In this document: in pieces, positions 10,920-22,229 of the stretch | Layout: every line of letters begins with the position of its first letter | Position numbering within the stretch: the first letter of the stretch is position 1 | NCBI GenBank assembly: GCA_963971405.1 | Contig: OZ020490.1 | Location: 21,229,464-21,293,463 of the forward strand | Source: Psococerastis gibbosa | Taxonomy: Eukaryota; Arthropoda; Insecta; Psocodea; Psocidae | DNA length: 64,000 bases | Direction: 5' to 3' | Translations under genes and position numbers: made by a program | The notes under the pieces: model-generated | Database searches by the model: none | What the model saw: only the letters and a program-made list of their open reading frames with translations | What the model was told of the DNA's origin: nothing

Positions 10920-12559
10920 ACACAAAATTTAAAAGGCAAAAGCTATGTACAAACTGGGAATTTTCTATTGGTAGGTATTACACGCATAAAGATCTGATGT
11001 TAGAGAAGAAAATGCGTACCGTAACTTTCGAATAAAACCCAGGCTCAAGACCGAATATAACGGTTATCTTGGAACGATTATGTAAAAAAGGAAGAGTTAA
11101 AAAGCTTTGGGTATAAAGTTTGAGTTGGTAAAAGCATAAAGCCGTTAGCATATACTTATTCAATATAAAAACATCTGCTTTTTTAAGGAACCTTATAGCT
11201 TACTTTGCTTTCGTTACTAATGTGATTTAGTGCCTGTTATCATTTTTTGTTAAATAAGGTATAGGTAGAAAATATTTACCTAGTTTTTTAATCCATGCTC
11301 CTGGAGCATTTAGGAGAGTTGGCTGCAGCGAAGGATACTTTTTGAATTTCATGTGGCCACCGTCTTTTTGGAACAATCAGCGTTTCGGCATATTGACACG
11401 TTTTCTTTCAACCAATCATATCGCACCTAGCAGCTGTGACGGGATTAGTTTATGTTTGAATTACTCTAGTCGTGCTCTGATTTGTCAACAAAGACGTGGC
11501 AGGTGGCACCTGAAAGGCTAACATTCAGAGAACCGATACGAACTTTGACACGATTCTTTTGCAAAGTTAGGGATTGTTGATAGAGGGACGAATGCAGGTA
11601 CATTATTGTTGCTGGGCTCGTTCACGCTGAATTTCATAAAATTTCAGTATATATGGAAAACTTGGTACAGATAGACATGATGTTTTGGTTCTAAGGACCT
11701 CAACGTGCACATCCGTTGAAATCTTGAAATTTAAAATTTCGACCATCACAAAACTTTCCATAATATTAATGTATAAATAGAAATGCAGTAATATCCTTGA
11801 TGGGAGTGATTGTCACGTCTCTCTCCTAAATAGATTTCGAGATTCTGCCACAAACCGTTCTCCCATTTTTGATATCCTTTCAAACTGTGTTGTCATCACT
11901 CTTTTATCGCTGTATTTGTTTGCTACTGTAACTGTCAAAGAAATAGTTCTGGAGTAAAAAATTGCCTCTTACTCAGAAACCATACACAGTTGGTTATCTG
12001 TATTCAGCATAGGCTAATTCAAAATAACTAAATAACTAGCCTACAATGTTGGCTATTCAGAAAATTTAAAGTGTTTAGTGTTTAAGTTTTTGAAAAGCTA
12101 ATCAATATTGCTTTTATAAGATGCGAAACGGCAGTAGCTTGACAAGTACTAATGGCTTGTTTTTAGGCCTAGCCCTCGAGAGTAAATTTCAGTGCCTCCC
12201 ATCACTTCTTGGAGTAATAACGAACCTTTTAAGTCCTACCAGGCTTAAAGTTCGAAAGTTTTAGTCATTATTAAGCAAGACAGGGAGCCCCGAAGTAAGG
12301 AAGAAAGTTCTGTGAAGACTGATTTTCACGGTTCGAGTGGAGCTGCCGCAGTATCGCCCTTACTATTTAACACCTTTGTTCTAGTCAAATTATAGCGCTG
12401 AAATTGTTAAGTTGCTGGTCAGCAGTTAGTACTGTAGTTCTTTCAAGGCTGTCCTTGTTCACCACTTTGTTGCTAAGCAATGTCATTTATAAATGGAAAA
12501 CTCCAGCGCGGCAGGTTCCTACGAGTATACTTAGTTAAGTCGAGTACAATGTCAGTTGT
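10920..12559. other. No gene; one worn repeat
   Basis: The stretch at about 11640-11790 (CATCCGTTGAAATC, TTTCGACCATCACAAAACTT) is a diverged 3' part of the repeat family at 23293, 42225 and 47202. The rest is unassigned AT-rich sequence. Confidence 0.5.
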
Positions 12560-12900
12560 GAATGAATGAATGAATAATTATATTGGACACAGTAATACAA
12601 TACAATTATAACTAAACTAAAAACACTTAAAATCTAACATTTGACATAGATATCTAACAACAACAATATAAAAATAAAAATTTACAAAATGAAATAAAAT
12701 TGGCCCATTGTAAGAACAATCGGCCAAATTAATTCCCCAGGAAATTAATCAAGCGATTAAAACACACCCTCCACGAGGTATGTGTTAAATATTTGCCTGA
12801 ACTCCTTAGCCACCGAACGCAATTTCTTAATGTGGTTAGGTAACTGGTTGAACAGCAACCTTCCCTTTATTGGAATGAATTTGTCGGTGCCATGTCTTCG
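12560..12900 (-). mobile_element. LINE 3' end, 5'-truncated
   Basis: On the minus strand, a frame near 12760-12880 reads IKGRLLFNQLPNHIKKL, then an FRQIFNTYLVEGVF-like end. This is the usual C-terminus of a LINE reverse transcriptase. A non-coding tail and an (ATTC)n microsatellite at about 12561-12576 close the element. Only the last few hundred bases are present. Confidence 0.7.
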
Positions 12901-13121
12901 GTCTGGTGGGCATGTCTAAGCTTGGCCATTGGTACTTGAATCGGCAAGGGTGTGCGCAGTTTTCTTTCCAAAGGGGGGGGGGGCAGGCAGGGTGACGCAA
13001 AAAATATCCCCCCCCCCCATGAAAAATACCTCTTTGACCTGATCTGCACATTTTACTTAAAAGTGGTGTTACGCATTTTGATAGCTGTGAAATTTAAAAT
13101 TCTCGCATTTCGTCATACTTC

Positions 13122-13250
13122 GATGGCCAGGTGGTAGCGTGCTTGTACATGTGCGAGTCTCTACACGGCATGCGATCGGAGACGTGTTGTTACTCGACAC
13201 AAGTACCTATTAGGTAACTTAGTCAGGCGACTGAAGAGATCAATCGGATA
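13122..13250 (+). repeat. tRNA-like SINE, family C copy 1
   Basis: It begins GGCCAGGTGGTAGCGTGC, which resembles a pol III A box, followed by GTGCGAGTC (B-box-like) and GATCGGAGACGTG. An inverted copy of the same sequence is at 39840-39953. The paired segments GTGCGAG and CTCGACAC suggest a hairpin. Confidence 0.6.
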
Positions 13251-13259
13251 CATTCATTG

Positions 13260-13938
13260 AATTGTTTGTATGGGATTAACCTTTTTTTAGAATTAAAAAA
13301 AAAAAAAAAAACTTTTATGTCCTTTGAAATGGGTTCAGTTTCATTCCTTTCCTCCCATCGTACATTGAAAACTCTTTGTCAAACCGTTTGCAATTATGTA
13401 CATTGTAAGGGCAGCGAAATCATTCAATTTCCACTTGAAATGAACTTTTTCCAGCATTTTCTTCTTCAGAATGACTGTAATCTTCATTCAAAGGGACCGA
13501 GAATGACTTTTTCGTTTCTGTGATCTCCTTAACAGCCCCAATGGAGAGGCTGCTATTCAGAAGAGGTAGACTCTGATCGGTTTATGGCAGCTCAAAGGCT
13601 TTTCATCTTGCTGTCAGATTTCATTTTCCACCTGCGCTGCGGGCTGTTTATTTCTATGTAACGTACTTTCTTTGGCTCTTCACCACTCACTTGCTGTTGC
13701 GTCTTCCCTTTTTCGCAAAAGATACCAAGGTTTCAACGTGTAAAAATCTCTAGGAACGTGAAAAAATTATTGTTAATTGGGCTATTGTTGCGGGTAGTAT
13801 GGGGTATTTCGTAGTTAGTATGCACGGATAAAACGTACCTTACGGTATGATTAACATGGAAAGTTACAACAGAATAGCAACTGTACCATAAACCACGAGC
13901 TGTAGCCTACGGACAAGCCCGTATATAGTGTTTGATTA
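13260..13938. other. No gene recognised
   Basis: It has a poly(A) run near 13290-13308. The 88-codon frame at 13257-13523 has no motif. Confidence 0.45.
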
Positions 13939-14677
13939 GGCGGGGTTTCCACCGACCTCTCATTGCAGAATGCACTTAGGTTGACGTGGTAGCAGATATT
14001 CAAGACTTAGGCGGGGTTTCCATCGACCTCTCATTGCAAATTGCAAATGACATTGAATTTTTCTTTTTATAGAAATCTATTAAAATGTTTGTACTTAACA
14101 TATCCCATGACGCCATTTTTTAATTTTAGTTTGTTTGTTTGTGATTTCACTCTATGATCATTGATCAATTTTAACTGCGCCATAGAGTAAAACAAAAATT
14201 TCCGTCAATGCCATGTGCATTCTGCAATGAGAGGTCGGTGGAAACCCCGCCTAAGTCTTGAATGTCTGCTACCACGTCAACGTAAGTGCATTCTGCAATG
14301 CGAGGTCGGTGGAAACCCCGCCTAAGTTTTGAATGTCTGCTACCACGTCAACGTAAGTGCATTCTGCAATGAGAGGCCGGTGGAAACCCCGCCTAAGTCT
14401 TGAATGTCTGCTACCACGTCAACGTAAGTGCATTCTGCAATGCGAGGTCGGTGGAAACCCCGCCTAAGTCTTGAATGTCTGCTACCACGTCAACGTAAGT
14501 GCATTCTGCAATGAGAGGTCGGTGGAAACCCCGCCTAAGTCTTGAATGTCTGCTACCACGTCAACGTAAGTGCATTCTGCAATGAGAGGTCGGTGGAAAC
14601 CCCGCCTAAGTCTTGAATGTCTGCTACCACGTCAACGTAAGTGCATTCTGCAATGAGAGGTCGGTGGAAACCCCGCC
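13939..14677. mobile_element. Foldback element with 71-bp tandem arms
   Basis: The ends are GGCGGGGTTTCCACCGACC and its complement, and TTA flanks each side (13936-13938, 14678-14680). The left arm has one full 71-bp unit plus a partial unit (unit starts at 13939 and 14010). The right arm holds seven inverted unit ends, spaced exactly 71 bp, at 14229, 14300, 14371, 14442, 14513, 14584 and 14655. The centre carries a palindrome around TCTATGATCATTGATCA shared with other members. The 3-bp TTA/TAA flank suggests PIF/Harbinger mobilisation, but no transposase is present. Confidence 0.9.
14229..14677. repeat. 71-bp tandem array, about 6.3 units
   Basis: Units are nearly identical (a few substitutions such as GAGAGG/GCGAGG). 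Each contains GGTGGAAACCCCGCCTAAG, TGTCTGCTACCACGTCAACG and GTAAGTGCATTCTGCAATG. Low divergence points to recent expansion or ongoing conversion. Confidence 0.95.
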
Positions 14678-15813
14678 TTAGCAGGGTAACATAATAATAG
14701 GAGGCATAAGTTACAAGTTTTTAAGAATTTGAGCTCTACTGTTCCTATGCTTATGATTAGGCGCAATCTACAGGTATTCTATTTTATTATAATTTTATTT
14801 ATTACTCTAAGAAAATGTGGATTATTGATTGCTGAAGTTACACTTCTATTGTATAGTCACAAGCACATATCATTTTTTAAATCTTTTTTTTTTTAAATTT
14901 GATTTTGTGCAAAAAATTATTTTTTGAGAAATTATGGAAAATTCACCCTCCGATGTATTGGGAACCCTGCCACTATTACTGTGTTTGAATGTATTGGTCT
15001 GCCCGTTCTAGAATATTCAGTCCAATCAATCAATTAAGCAAATTATTTTCTATGGAATTAATAATTGATTAATAGGAAAGCATGTTCGAGTAAACTCGGA
15101 CCGGTTCTTTTTTGATACCCTATTTCGGATTGTTACGCCCTAGGCCTAACACAAGAGCATACGCTCTTCTTGGCCTAGGCTCAGGGCTGAGGACAGACGG
15201 CAAACCTCTGTTGTGTAAATGTTATATCGGTCGTCACGTATGTCCTTAGCCATAATGTATAAATCACGAACCTTGGGTTCGAAGAATGAGAGAGTTTGGA
15301 GACTATGGATAGAGTAGTTAGAGTCGATAGAGTCTAGTGAGACAGAACTGATTCACCATGTGAGTTGATAAACGGTGCAAGTAGGAGTAAGCTCCTATGG
15401 ATGTATGAGTAAGTACGTTATCATGTAGCCCTTACGTAACTAAGTTGCCCCCCCCCCCCCAATTCATTATGTTGTCCCTTGTCCCTTAAATACTTAAGTT
15501 GTCCCTAAGTTATAATGTGGTATTAATGTTTTGTGTCTTAATATAATATAAGGTATTTGGTACCATCCTATAAGCTTATATATAATTCCCCTCTCATAAG
15601 TCCACTCTGAATACTCTAATCTATAGAAGGCCCCAATTAGTGGTATTCGGAGTGTGACAAGTTTTTTTTTTTTTTTTTTTTTAGGATGAATTGGGGGGGG
15701 GGGGGGCAACTTGCGCGCAATGCCATCAAATTCATGATTAAATCTTTGGAATATTAATTAGCAATGCTATTCTTCAATGTAACAGCAAAGGCTTTCACGG
15801 CCTAAGTCGAATG
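14678..15813. other. No gene recognised
   Basis: A minus-oriented fragment of the CCGGTCCGAG repeat family lies at about 15072-15113. A poly(C) run lies at about 15449-15460, and a poly(T) run is followed by poly(G) near 15661-15706. The Gly/Pro-rich short frames come from these runs. Confidence 0.5.
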
Positions 15814-15926
15814 AAGAACCAGTAGAATCCGGGCTGATGGGCCGTGGTCGAAATGAAAGCGAACTTCCACAGTTCGCTTTCATTTCGACCACCGCCCATC
15901 AGCCCGGATTCTACTGGTTCTTTATT
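15814..15926. repeat. Near-perfect 110-bp hairpin
   Basis: Two arms of about 53 bp (AAGAACCAGTAGAATCCGGG through CGAAATGAAAGCGAACT, then its complement) are almost exact inverted copies with only a few bases between. The arm motif GTAGAATCCGGGCTGATG recurs at 52423, and a related form is at 6571. Confidence 0.9.
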
Positions 15927-15942
15927 CTTCAAAGCCTTATGC

Positions 15943-16140
15943 TTCTTCTTCTTCTTCTTCTTCAGTCAACGCCCGTCCTTGGCTGGTAGGCCATTTGACG
16001 CCGTGCCGCGTATAGTAGAGCTGGGCCAATCCCACCTGTGTCTCAGTTCGGTTTTCTAACTCAATGCCAGTGCATCGCTGAATAAGTGATCGGCATTGCC
16101 CTCCCCTTGGAAGCAGAGGGGGCATTCGGATGACTCCTGC
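15943..16140 (-). mobile_element. LINE 3' end with (GAA)n tail
   Basis: On the minus strand, frames read SSECPLCFQGEGNADHLF (a CxxC..H zinc-knuckle-like pattern of LINE C-termini) and, in another frame, LAQLYYTRHGVKWPTSQGRA. The element ends in a GAA microsatellite. The shift between frames shows it is a dead, 5'-truncated copy. Confidence 0.6.
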
Positions 16141-17580
16141 ATATTAATTAGCAATGCTATTCTTCAAAGTCTTATCAACCGATGCTGGTTGTGAAACTGG
16201 TCTTATTATAGAATCAAAACAAATAACCCCCTGCTGATAAGAAACAAGAATCATGTCTTCTGCTGCCAAGGAAGACGAACGCAGACATGTTCCGGTGCTG
16301 GGGTTGGGAGGGGGGGGAGGGGGTTGTAGCTTCCTGATTTTACGATAAACAGGGGGAAGGAGGGTATGGGGGAGTCCGTAATCCCATCAACGCCTGGAAG
16401 AACGCTGCTATGAAATTTCGTTACTCTACAACGATGTCAAGTTGCTACCACATCGTAAAAACCCGGTAAGATAACGCAAAATTCCAATCACTTCTACAGA
16501 CTTCTTTCATTTTCCTGGAGATTAAGATTGGTCCTTAGATGACATGGGTTTTGTACGATAAAGAAGTGGAGGAATGGGGTTTCTTCGGGTTTGGTGAAAA
16601 TTCTAAAGAGTAATTTAAGTTTTGGGGAAGTCCTAGAATTAAGTATGGAAGATCAGAAACTAGATGACTTGGGGGGGGGGGGTGCTTTCGACGATTGCTT
16701 GTTGTTTCTTGTTAGAATGCTCCAGTCCTGGCACACGACTAGTTTTTTTTCTTCCCCGTTAAATTAGGTATCTACCGTACCTGTTTTTTGCTCTTTTGGT
16801 TTTTTCTTCTATTTGACATGATTTTTTCACCAATTGTAATAGTTTGTTGTGTAAGAAGAAACATTTATAAATAACATTTTGGTGACTTATATCAAATACC
16901 TTTATATTCTTGGCGAATCGTTCCGTAGCGGGAAAGCTAATTTAGAGAAATTAATTAATTTCTCGTTCTCCGTCCCCTATATTGGTAAAATTGTTCTTTG
17001 AAGACCTCCTAAAACATATTAAACTTTGTAATACAGAATATATTTACGTACTGAACTATTTTTGATCTATAAAATAATGCGCATCATATTTGGAAGGCAA
17101 AAGTAGAAGACGTCCGCCAGAAATATGACTGACGCGATATAAAATTTTGCAGGGTTAATATATATTATAGTTAAGTTTCCTAAATTTATTGTACTTGTAT
17201 TATAAAATTTTATGTATTTTCGGAGGGTTTAAAAGAATGATTCTGCCAATTTAGTAGTTGAAAATAAGTAAGCATTGAGCTGGGGGCTAAAGGAAAAAAT
17301 ATAGTATAGTAGGCTGATACGTACAAAAAAGGAATACCACTTACTATGACTAAACCAAACACAACCAGAACTAAAAAATCTAGAACAAGAAGTTAATTAA
17401 TTTTGTTAAATTGGCCATGCTGTTTTTCAAAATGGGAGCTCAAATCCCGCTGTCGCATTTTGGGTCCAGGGGTCAAGAATAAATCATTATTGTGCTGCAA
17501 AGGACAATTGTCAGCATAACAAACAACATATTTTGAAATCTCTTGTTTAGGTGCACGAATGTAATAATTATTTGCCTAGG
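16141..17580. other. No gene recognised
   Basis: Poly(G) tracts lie at about 16306-16324 and 16671-16682. The rest is AT-rich with no coding signal or repeat ends that I recognise. Confidence 0.5.
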
Positions 17581-19041
17581 AATTTGAACTCTTAACTTCC
17601 GTCATGAAATGCTTGTGCTCGGTCGAAGGGGGCAGTGAAAAAGTGTCGCTGTCAGGCTTTACATTATCAAAATGATGTAGGGAAATGTGTGTTTCGTGCG
17701 TGAGTAATGGCCATATAGAGCAAGGCGTGGTGCTCCACACGTCCGCCATGTCACCCTGATGAATTACTTACCCTCATGCACGCGTGCCAACTGATTCAAT
17801 ATTCTATCCAATTCTCCCTGCTGGATTACTATCATTATTATTCAAGTATAAATTAATAAGAGATAACTATTTTAAAAAAGAATACCAAATAGATGATAAA
17901 GGGAAGTGCAATACAAGAAACCCAAAAAAAGCTTAAGTTTGAGATAACATATATATATTTTTTTTTTTTTTATAAATTGGGGTACAGGTGTTACCTGTGT
18001 GCACTTAAGCCTATTGTGCCCCCTACAACAAAGTATCCACATCACTTCTACATCACTTTCTCGAGGCCTATCTCCCTCACGAGAGCCAGGATCTTGAGGG
18101 GATTCAGAAGTGGTAGGTCTTTTACATGTAACTGCAAGCTTTCCGAGCATGCTGCTCTTCTTCGTGCGATTGCATCGCATCGTATCGCAGGTCCTCCGCA
18201 CCTTCATTGCAGAATCTGTAAGACTATAGTTGTCTCCCTAAGAGACTCCAGATATTTAACCCCAGGACCAAAGACGCCAAGGCCTGTTCTTGGTTTGGTA
18301 CTTCCTAGCCTAGAGCCATCAGTGAACCGCTTGATTGTGTGACTATTGAGAATTCCTGCTGATTCGCAGCATTCTTTCATTGTCCCTAATATAGTTTCGA
18401 ATTCCCTCCTAAAACAGTATTTTGGATGGATTCTATCGCTTGGCATATCCAGGCAGTGGTCAGACGTAGTCAGAGAGGCTGAGTCTCTCTTAATTGCCCT
18501 TCCACTCCTAGTAATGCCATATCTGCTGATGTTTCCACTGCAACATGGAGGGGTGGGAAGTCCAGTACTATCTCCATTGCTGCAGTGGGACAGGATTACA
18601 TAGCCCCTGTAAAGCATCATGTTAGAGAATACGGGCTTCTGAATGTAGCCATAATTTGGATTATTCAGAGAAAAATTCTCATGTGGTTTGATTTTGCCAT
18701 GTCCATGAAGCCATGACCAATGGTATGGTTACAGCAGGAAAAGACAGGCAGTCAGTCAACATATAACAAATACGGAGAGAGATTAAACAAAGTACTTATA
18801 CCAAAGATATTTAATGAACTTCCTCCACAAATGAAAAAATTTAAACTTATGGGTGAGTTAAAAGCGGGTATAAAAAGATGGCTGGTCAATGGGAGTTAAT
18901 AATAATAATAAAAACTGACATTAAAATAACAAGGTAAAATAAAATAAAAATAAATGATTAAGCCTTGTTTAGCAGCACTGTATGAGTCTTTTGTCCCAAA
19001 TAAGCGCTAGCTTGGGGATGCGGGATGGTATTATTATGTAT
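17581..19041 (+). mobile_element. Second copy of the 683-bp retroelement, split
   Basis: It starts and ends at the same bases as the copy at 10184-10866 and is nearly identical to it, apart from an 804-bp LINE insertion at 17954-18757 and a short deletion in the AT-rich tail. The long direct repeats seen around the first copy are not evident here. Confidence 0.8.
17954..18757 (-). mobile_element. LINE fragment (RNase H) inserted in the retroelement
   Basis: The 8-bp direct repeat AACATATA (17946-17953 and 18758-18765) flanks the insert. A poly(T) stretch at the left end marks the 3' tail of a minus-strand element. The minus frame at 18204-18620 contains IKRFTDGSRLGSTKPRTGLG, the start of the RNase H domain of I/Jockey/R1-type LINEs with its first catalytic Asp. 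The rest of the RNase H core is missing, so there is an internal deletion as well as 5' truncation. Confidence 0.75.
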
Positions 19042-19635
19042 TGTATTTTTGTAATATATGCTCGTTGTCCAGGGAATACTGGACAAGGAAAAGAAAGAAG
19101 AAAAGAAAGATTATTATTATTACCAGAAGGACGTGTGTGAAGAATATAAAAGAGAGCAAGAAACTAAGGTTGGATATTATGCTCCCTGCAGTAGTAATAG
19201 TAGTAGCAGTATATTATATAGTCTAAAATGACTTAGGCCTCATTTGAGCCCTTTTATAGCGGACCCTACACGGTCAGTAATAGAGTGACCCCGACTTGGC
19301 AAACCTACGTCAGCCCGATTTCTTTGTAAAAGTCCACGATGCGCCTGGTCTCCATCGTGATAAAATTGATGTTTCTGAGTCCTGCCCGAATTCTGCTACG
19401 ACGTGCCAGCGAGTCTCTTCGACTTCCTCGCAGTCGTTGACATCTTTGATAAGTACCTACGTGCCAACTGTTTCAATATTCTATTCAATTCTCCATGCTG
19501 GATTACTATTACTATTATTATCATTAGAAGAAGGGCCTGTGTGTTGAATAGAGAAACTATGAAACTGAGGGACAATGCTCCCTGTGATCTTACATTGAGA
19601 ATGGTGTAACGTATATTAGATGATATAGAAAAACT
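19042..19635. other. No gene; shared repeat module
   Basis: Positions about 19461-19510 (CGTGCCAACTGTTTCAATAT, then CTGGATTACTATTA) match a stretch of the 683-bp element (about 10386-10440). AT-rich triplet runs are followed by two similar tails (about 19108-19195 and 19505-19600), both containing ATGCTCCCTG. Confidence 0.5.
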
Positions 19636-19707
19636 GGGTTTGGCGGGATTTGAACCCACGATCTACGCCTAACCGGGGTGTCGTCTTAACCACTGGACTA
19701 CAAGCCC
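19636..19707 (-). repeat. tRNA-like SINE head, family A copy 2
   Basis: It has the same 72-nt cloverleaf as 3051-3122, with scattered substitutions that weaken the acceptor stem (CAAACCC at the 3' side). It is a decayed copy. Confidence 0.75.
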
Positions 19708-19854
19708 CGACAAAAACGGTTGATGGTGAAACGTTATGTGGTATGTAGGGATTGGACGTTGACCCAAGCTATGGAGAACAGAATCATTGCATTTGAGGTT
19801 TGGATATAGATATTATTGCTGCGCACGACCGAGAGAGCTGGAGCAGGATGCAGG

Positions 19855-20040
19855 GGGTTGCTGCCAACCAATCGTTGAGATTGCAACCTCAGTAAGGCCA
19901 AGGTCTTGTGGTGACTGGATACAGTTAAGAAACAACATACTTCGGCCATTGGCTTGGTTGTTGGTTCGAGTTCTACACTTCCTACATTTTCTGGCCATGC
20001 TTCGGAGGGCATGTAAAGCAGGCGGTCCCGGGCCTTCCTA
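19855..20040 (+). repeat. SINE family B relic
   Basis: The 3' part (GGTTCGAGTTCTACACTTCC, then CATGCTTCGGAGGGCATGTA and GGTCCCGGGCCTTCCTAG) matches the SINE at 38124-38305. The sequence before it does not match the tRNA-like head of the other copies, so it is a rearranged copy. Confidence 0.6.
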
Positions 20041-21251
20041 GTTATTTTATTTTTATTTATTTTTATTTTTATTTTTTGTCCTCACTGGTTACTCCACCAA
20101 GTGAGGGAAATATATTGAAAAAAGTACGTTACAAAGAGGATATCGGCGCAGGTACCTCCGGATGCAATATCCAATGAGGCCCTGGACCCAAACAAATACA
20201 TGCCATCTGTATGTTATAATCCAAGGGACAATAGAAGGACTGAAGGCTCCCCGCTGAGGAATGCAAGATTTTTCCGTTGCTTATGAAAATGATAAAAAAG
20301 GAGTTGTGGTTGGCGCCCAAAGGCATTTTGTCCAAATTACTATTTATTGTAGGTAGGCCTGTGGAAACTGAGGTCTGCTCACGTAAACAATGATCTCGTT
20401 TTCTCCTGTCTCATGTTTTGTGGGTGTTTCATTATTCAGTTTCCGCTTTACTTGTCTTGTCTTAAAATTTTGAAATGCTCTGTAATTTGAAAATGTTTGT
20501 TAAATTGTTAGCTTGAGTAGGTAAGTTACGGTTGTGCATGTTGAGGGGCGGTTTTATTTTTCTGTTACACACTTTGGGTCAATGCATATTCCGTTTTTCC
20601 GTTTATAGCCTAAAAGCCAGGCTAATTGACGACATTTACTAAAATTTCTCAACAAACCAGCAAATAATTTTACTTTCGAGAGATTGTAATTTTTCCGACT
20701 GCTCGAATTCCTATGTCTTTTGCGTTGTACGTAAATATAGCAATATTTCCATTGATGACTTCTCAAATCCGCCCTAAAAGATCAATTCGTGCATAGCATT
20801 AATGCTTTCAGCGTGGAATATGCTTGAACCCTTGAACCAGGTACGGCTGCGAGAATTACCCCTCCTCCTTCCTACCTATGTATATAACCGTGCCAACTTA
20901 TTCATTATTCAACCCACGCAGTTGGATTACTGCCGGCTCCATCGCAGCATCGCCTTTGACGTGGTCTTGCTTCCTTTGGGTAAATTTTGAAGTCTCGGCC
21001 TACACGTGTGCCTATATTGAATCATTAATCGAGTTAGAGGCTGATGGGGTAGAAACCAACACACCTCGGTCAGTCGGTCTCACACTTAAAGGGCGGTTCC
21101 CGCCAACTGTGGCCAAACATATGGTTAATTAATTGGTTACGCTATGCTGTTTTCCAAAATGTTTGGAAAGATTACCCTTGACTCCAGGTTAATCATGTAA
21201 GAAATAAATAAATCGTTTATCAAATAATGAGAATTAGTGACTGATACTTTG
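20041..21251. other. No gene recognised
   Basis: T-rich low-complexity sequence at 20041-20080, then unassigned sequence. Several 60-80 codon frames on both strands show no motif. Confidence 0.45.
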
Positions 21252-21259
21252 GTAACTAA

Positions 21260-21542
21260 TAGGGCTCTATATTAGAGAGGTATTGTCATCCGCCATTTTG
21301 AATCCATTTTAAGTCTGGTGTATCAGCAAAGCATTGGGTGTTTACCTATTTATTTTTAGAAATTTATCGTTTATTTATTATTAATTAAAAAAACGTTCTA
21401 TCAATTAGGGAAGTGTTTAATAAAAGAAATACTAAAACGTGTTTTTGTCCTTTTCAATCTTTTACTTTCTTACAATACTTACCATATAGAAATTATAGGA
21501 TTCAAAATGGCGGATGACAATACCCGAGTATATAGTGCCTTA
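21260..21542. mobile_element. hAT-like MITE, 283 bp
   Basis: An exact 8-bp duplication GTAACTAA lies at 21252-21259 and 21543-21550. The ends start TAGGGC and TAAGGC, and a subterminal inverted repeat is perfect over 25 bp (CCGCCATTTTGAATCC and its complement lie within it). The interior is non-coding. A sister copy lies at 25745-26040. Confidence 0.85.
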
Positions 21543-21569
21543 GTAACTAACTAACTAACTAACTAACTA
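21543..21569. repeat. (CTAA)n microsatellite
   Basis: A short tetranucleotide run directly right of the MITE includes its target duplication. Confidence 0.7.
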
Positions 21570-21811
21570 CTACAGTATTTCTATGGATTGAGTTAACTAG
21601 CTGCTTAATATGTGAGTGGATAAGAGCTGATTGAACTAGATATATGCCACTGGATGATACCTACTGCAAAGAAACAACAATATGAATTTTAGGTTTTTGC
21701 AAATATTTTAATGTTAAAATAAATTACAAATACGGTCTAATTTAGCCGTCTTACGAAGCAGAGTAATCTCGCGTCATTGAAATGCTGTCGCAATTCTGTA
21801 ATGAGCAGAAA

Positions 21812-22221
21812 CAGAGCATATTTTAAGGAAGCCCCATTGGGGCAAGCGTGCCCCCTGTGAAGTGATTTTGCCCCCTACTTTTGGGCATATTCACCCACAG
21901 ATATTGGGCACAAATTTCAAATTCCAAGACTAACAAAACTAGAAATTTGAAAGAAAAAAAAAAAGTTAAAAGTTACGTTGTCCGTCGTATTTTTGGCGCC
22001 AATTTTGTTTTTAACGTTTTGCTTTTTGAAATAGAAATGGTTTTGGTAATCATGAAAAAGTGTGATTATTTAGAACTAGGTATTATTAAAAATAATATAC
22101 CTTATCTGAACTTATTAATGGAAGGAGGGGGGGGGGGTTGGATATAAGCGAAATTTACAGTATATATAGAATAGGATTTCAATTTGTGCCACCCAGTGAA
22201 AATTTCTTAAAATATGCTCGG
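21812..22221. mobile_element. hAT-like MITE, 410 bp
   Basis: The ends CAGAGCATATTTTAAGG and CCGAGCATATTTTAAG are inverted repeats. An exact 8-bp duplication AGCAGAAA flanks it (21804-21811, 22222-22229). The interior is non-coding, with a poly(G) run at about 22127-22138. An inverted sister is at 24413-24783. Confidence 0.85.
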
Positions 22222-22229
22222 AGCAGAAA

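Noticed and set aside
14229-14677. 71-bp array as a CRISPR array
   Set aside because: Repeats are directly contiguous with no unique spacers, the context is a eukaryotic foldback transposon, and the same unit appears inverted in the other arm.
15937-16125. Poly-Glu C-terminus of a 62-codon frame
   Set aside because: The Glu run is the translated (GAA)n tail of a LINE, not a protein feature.
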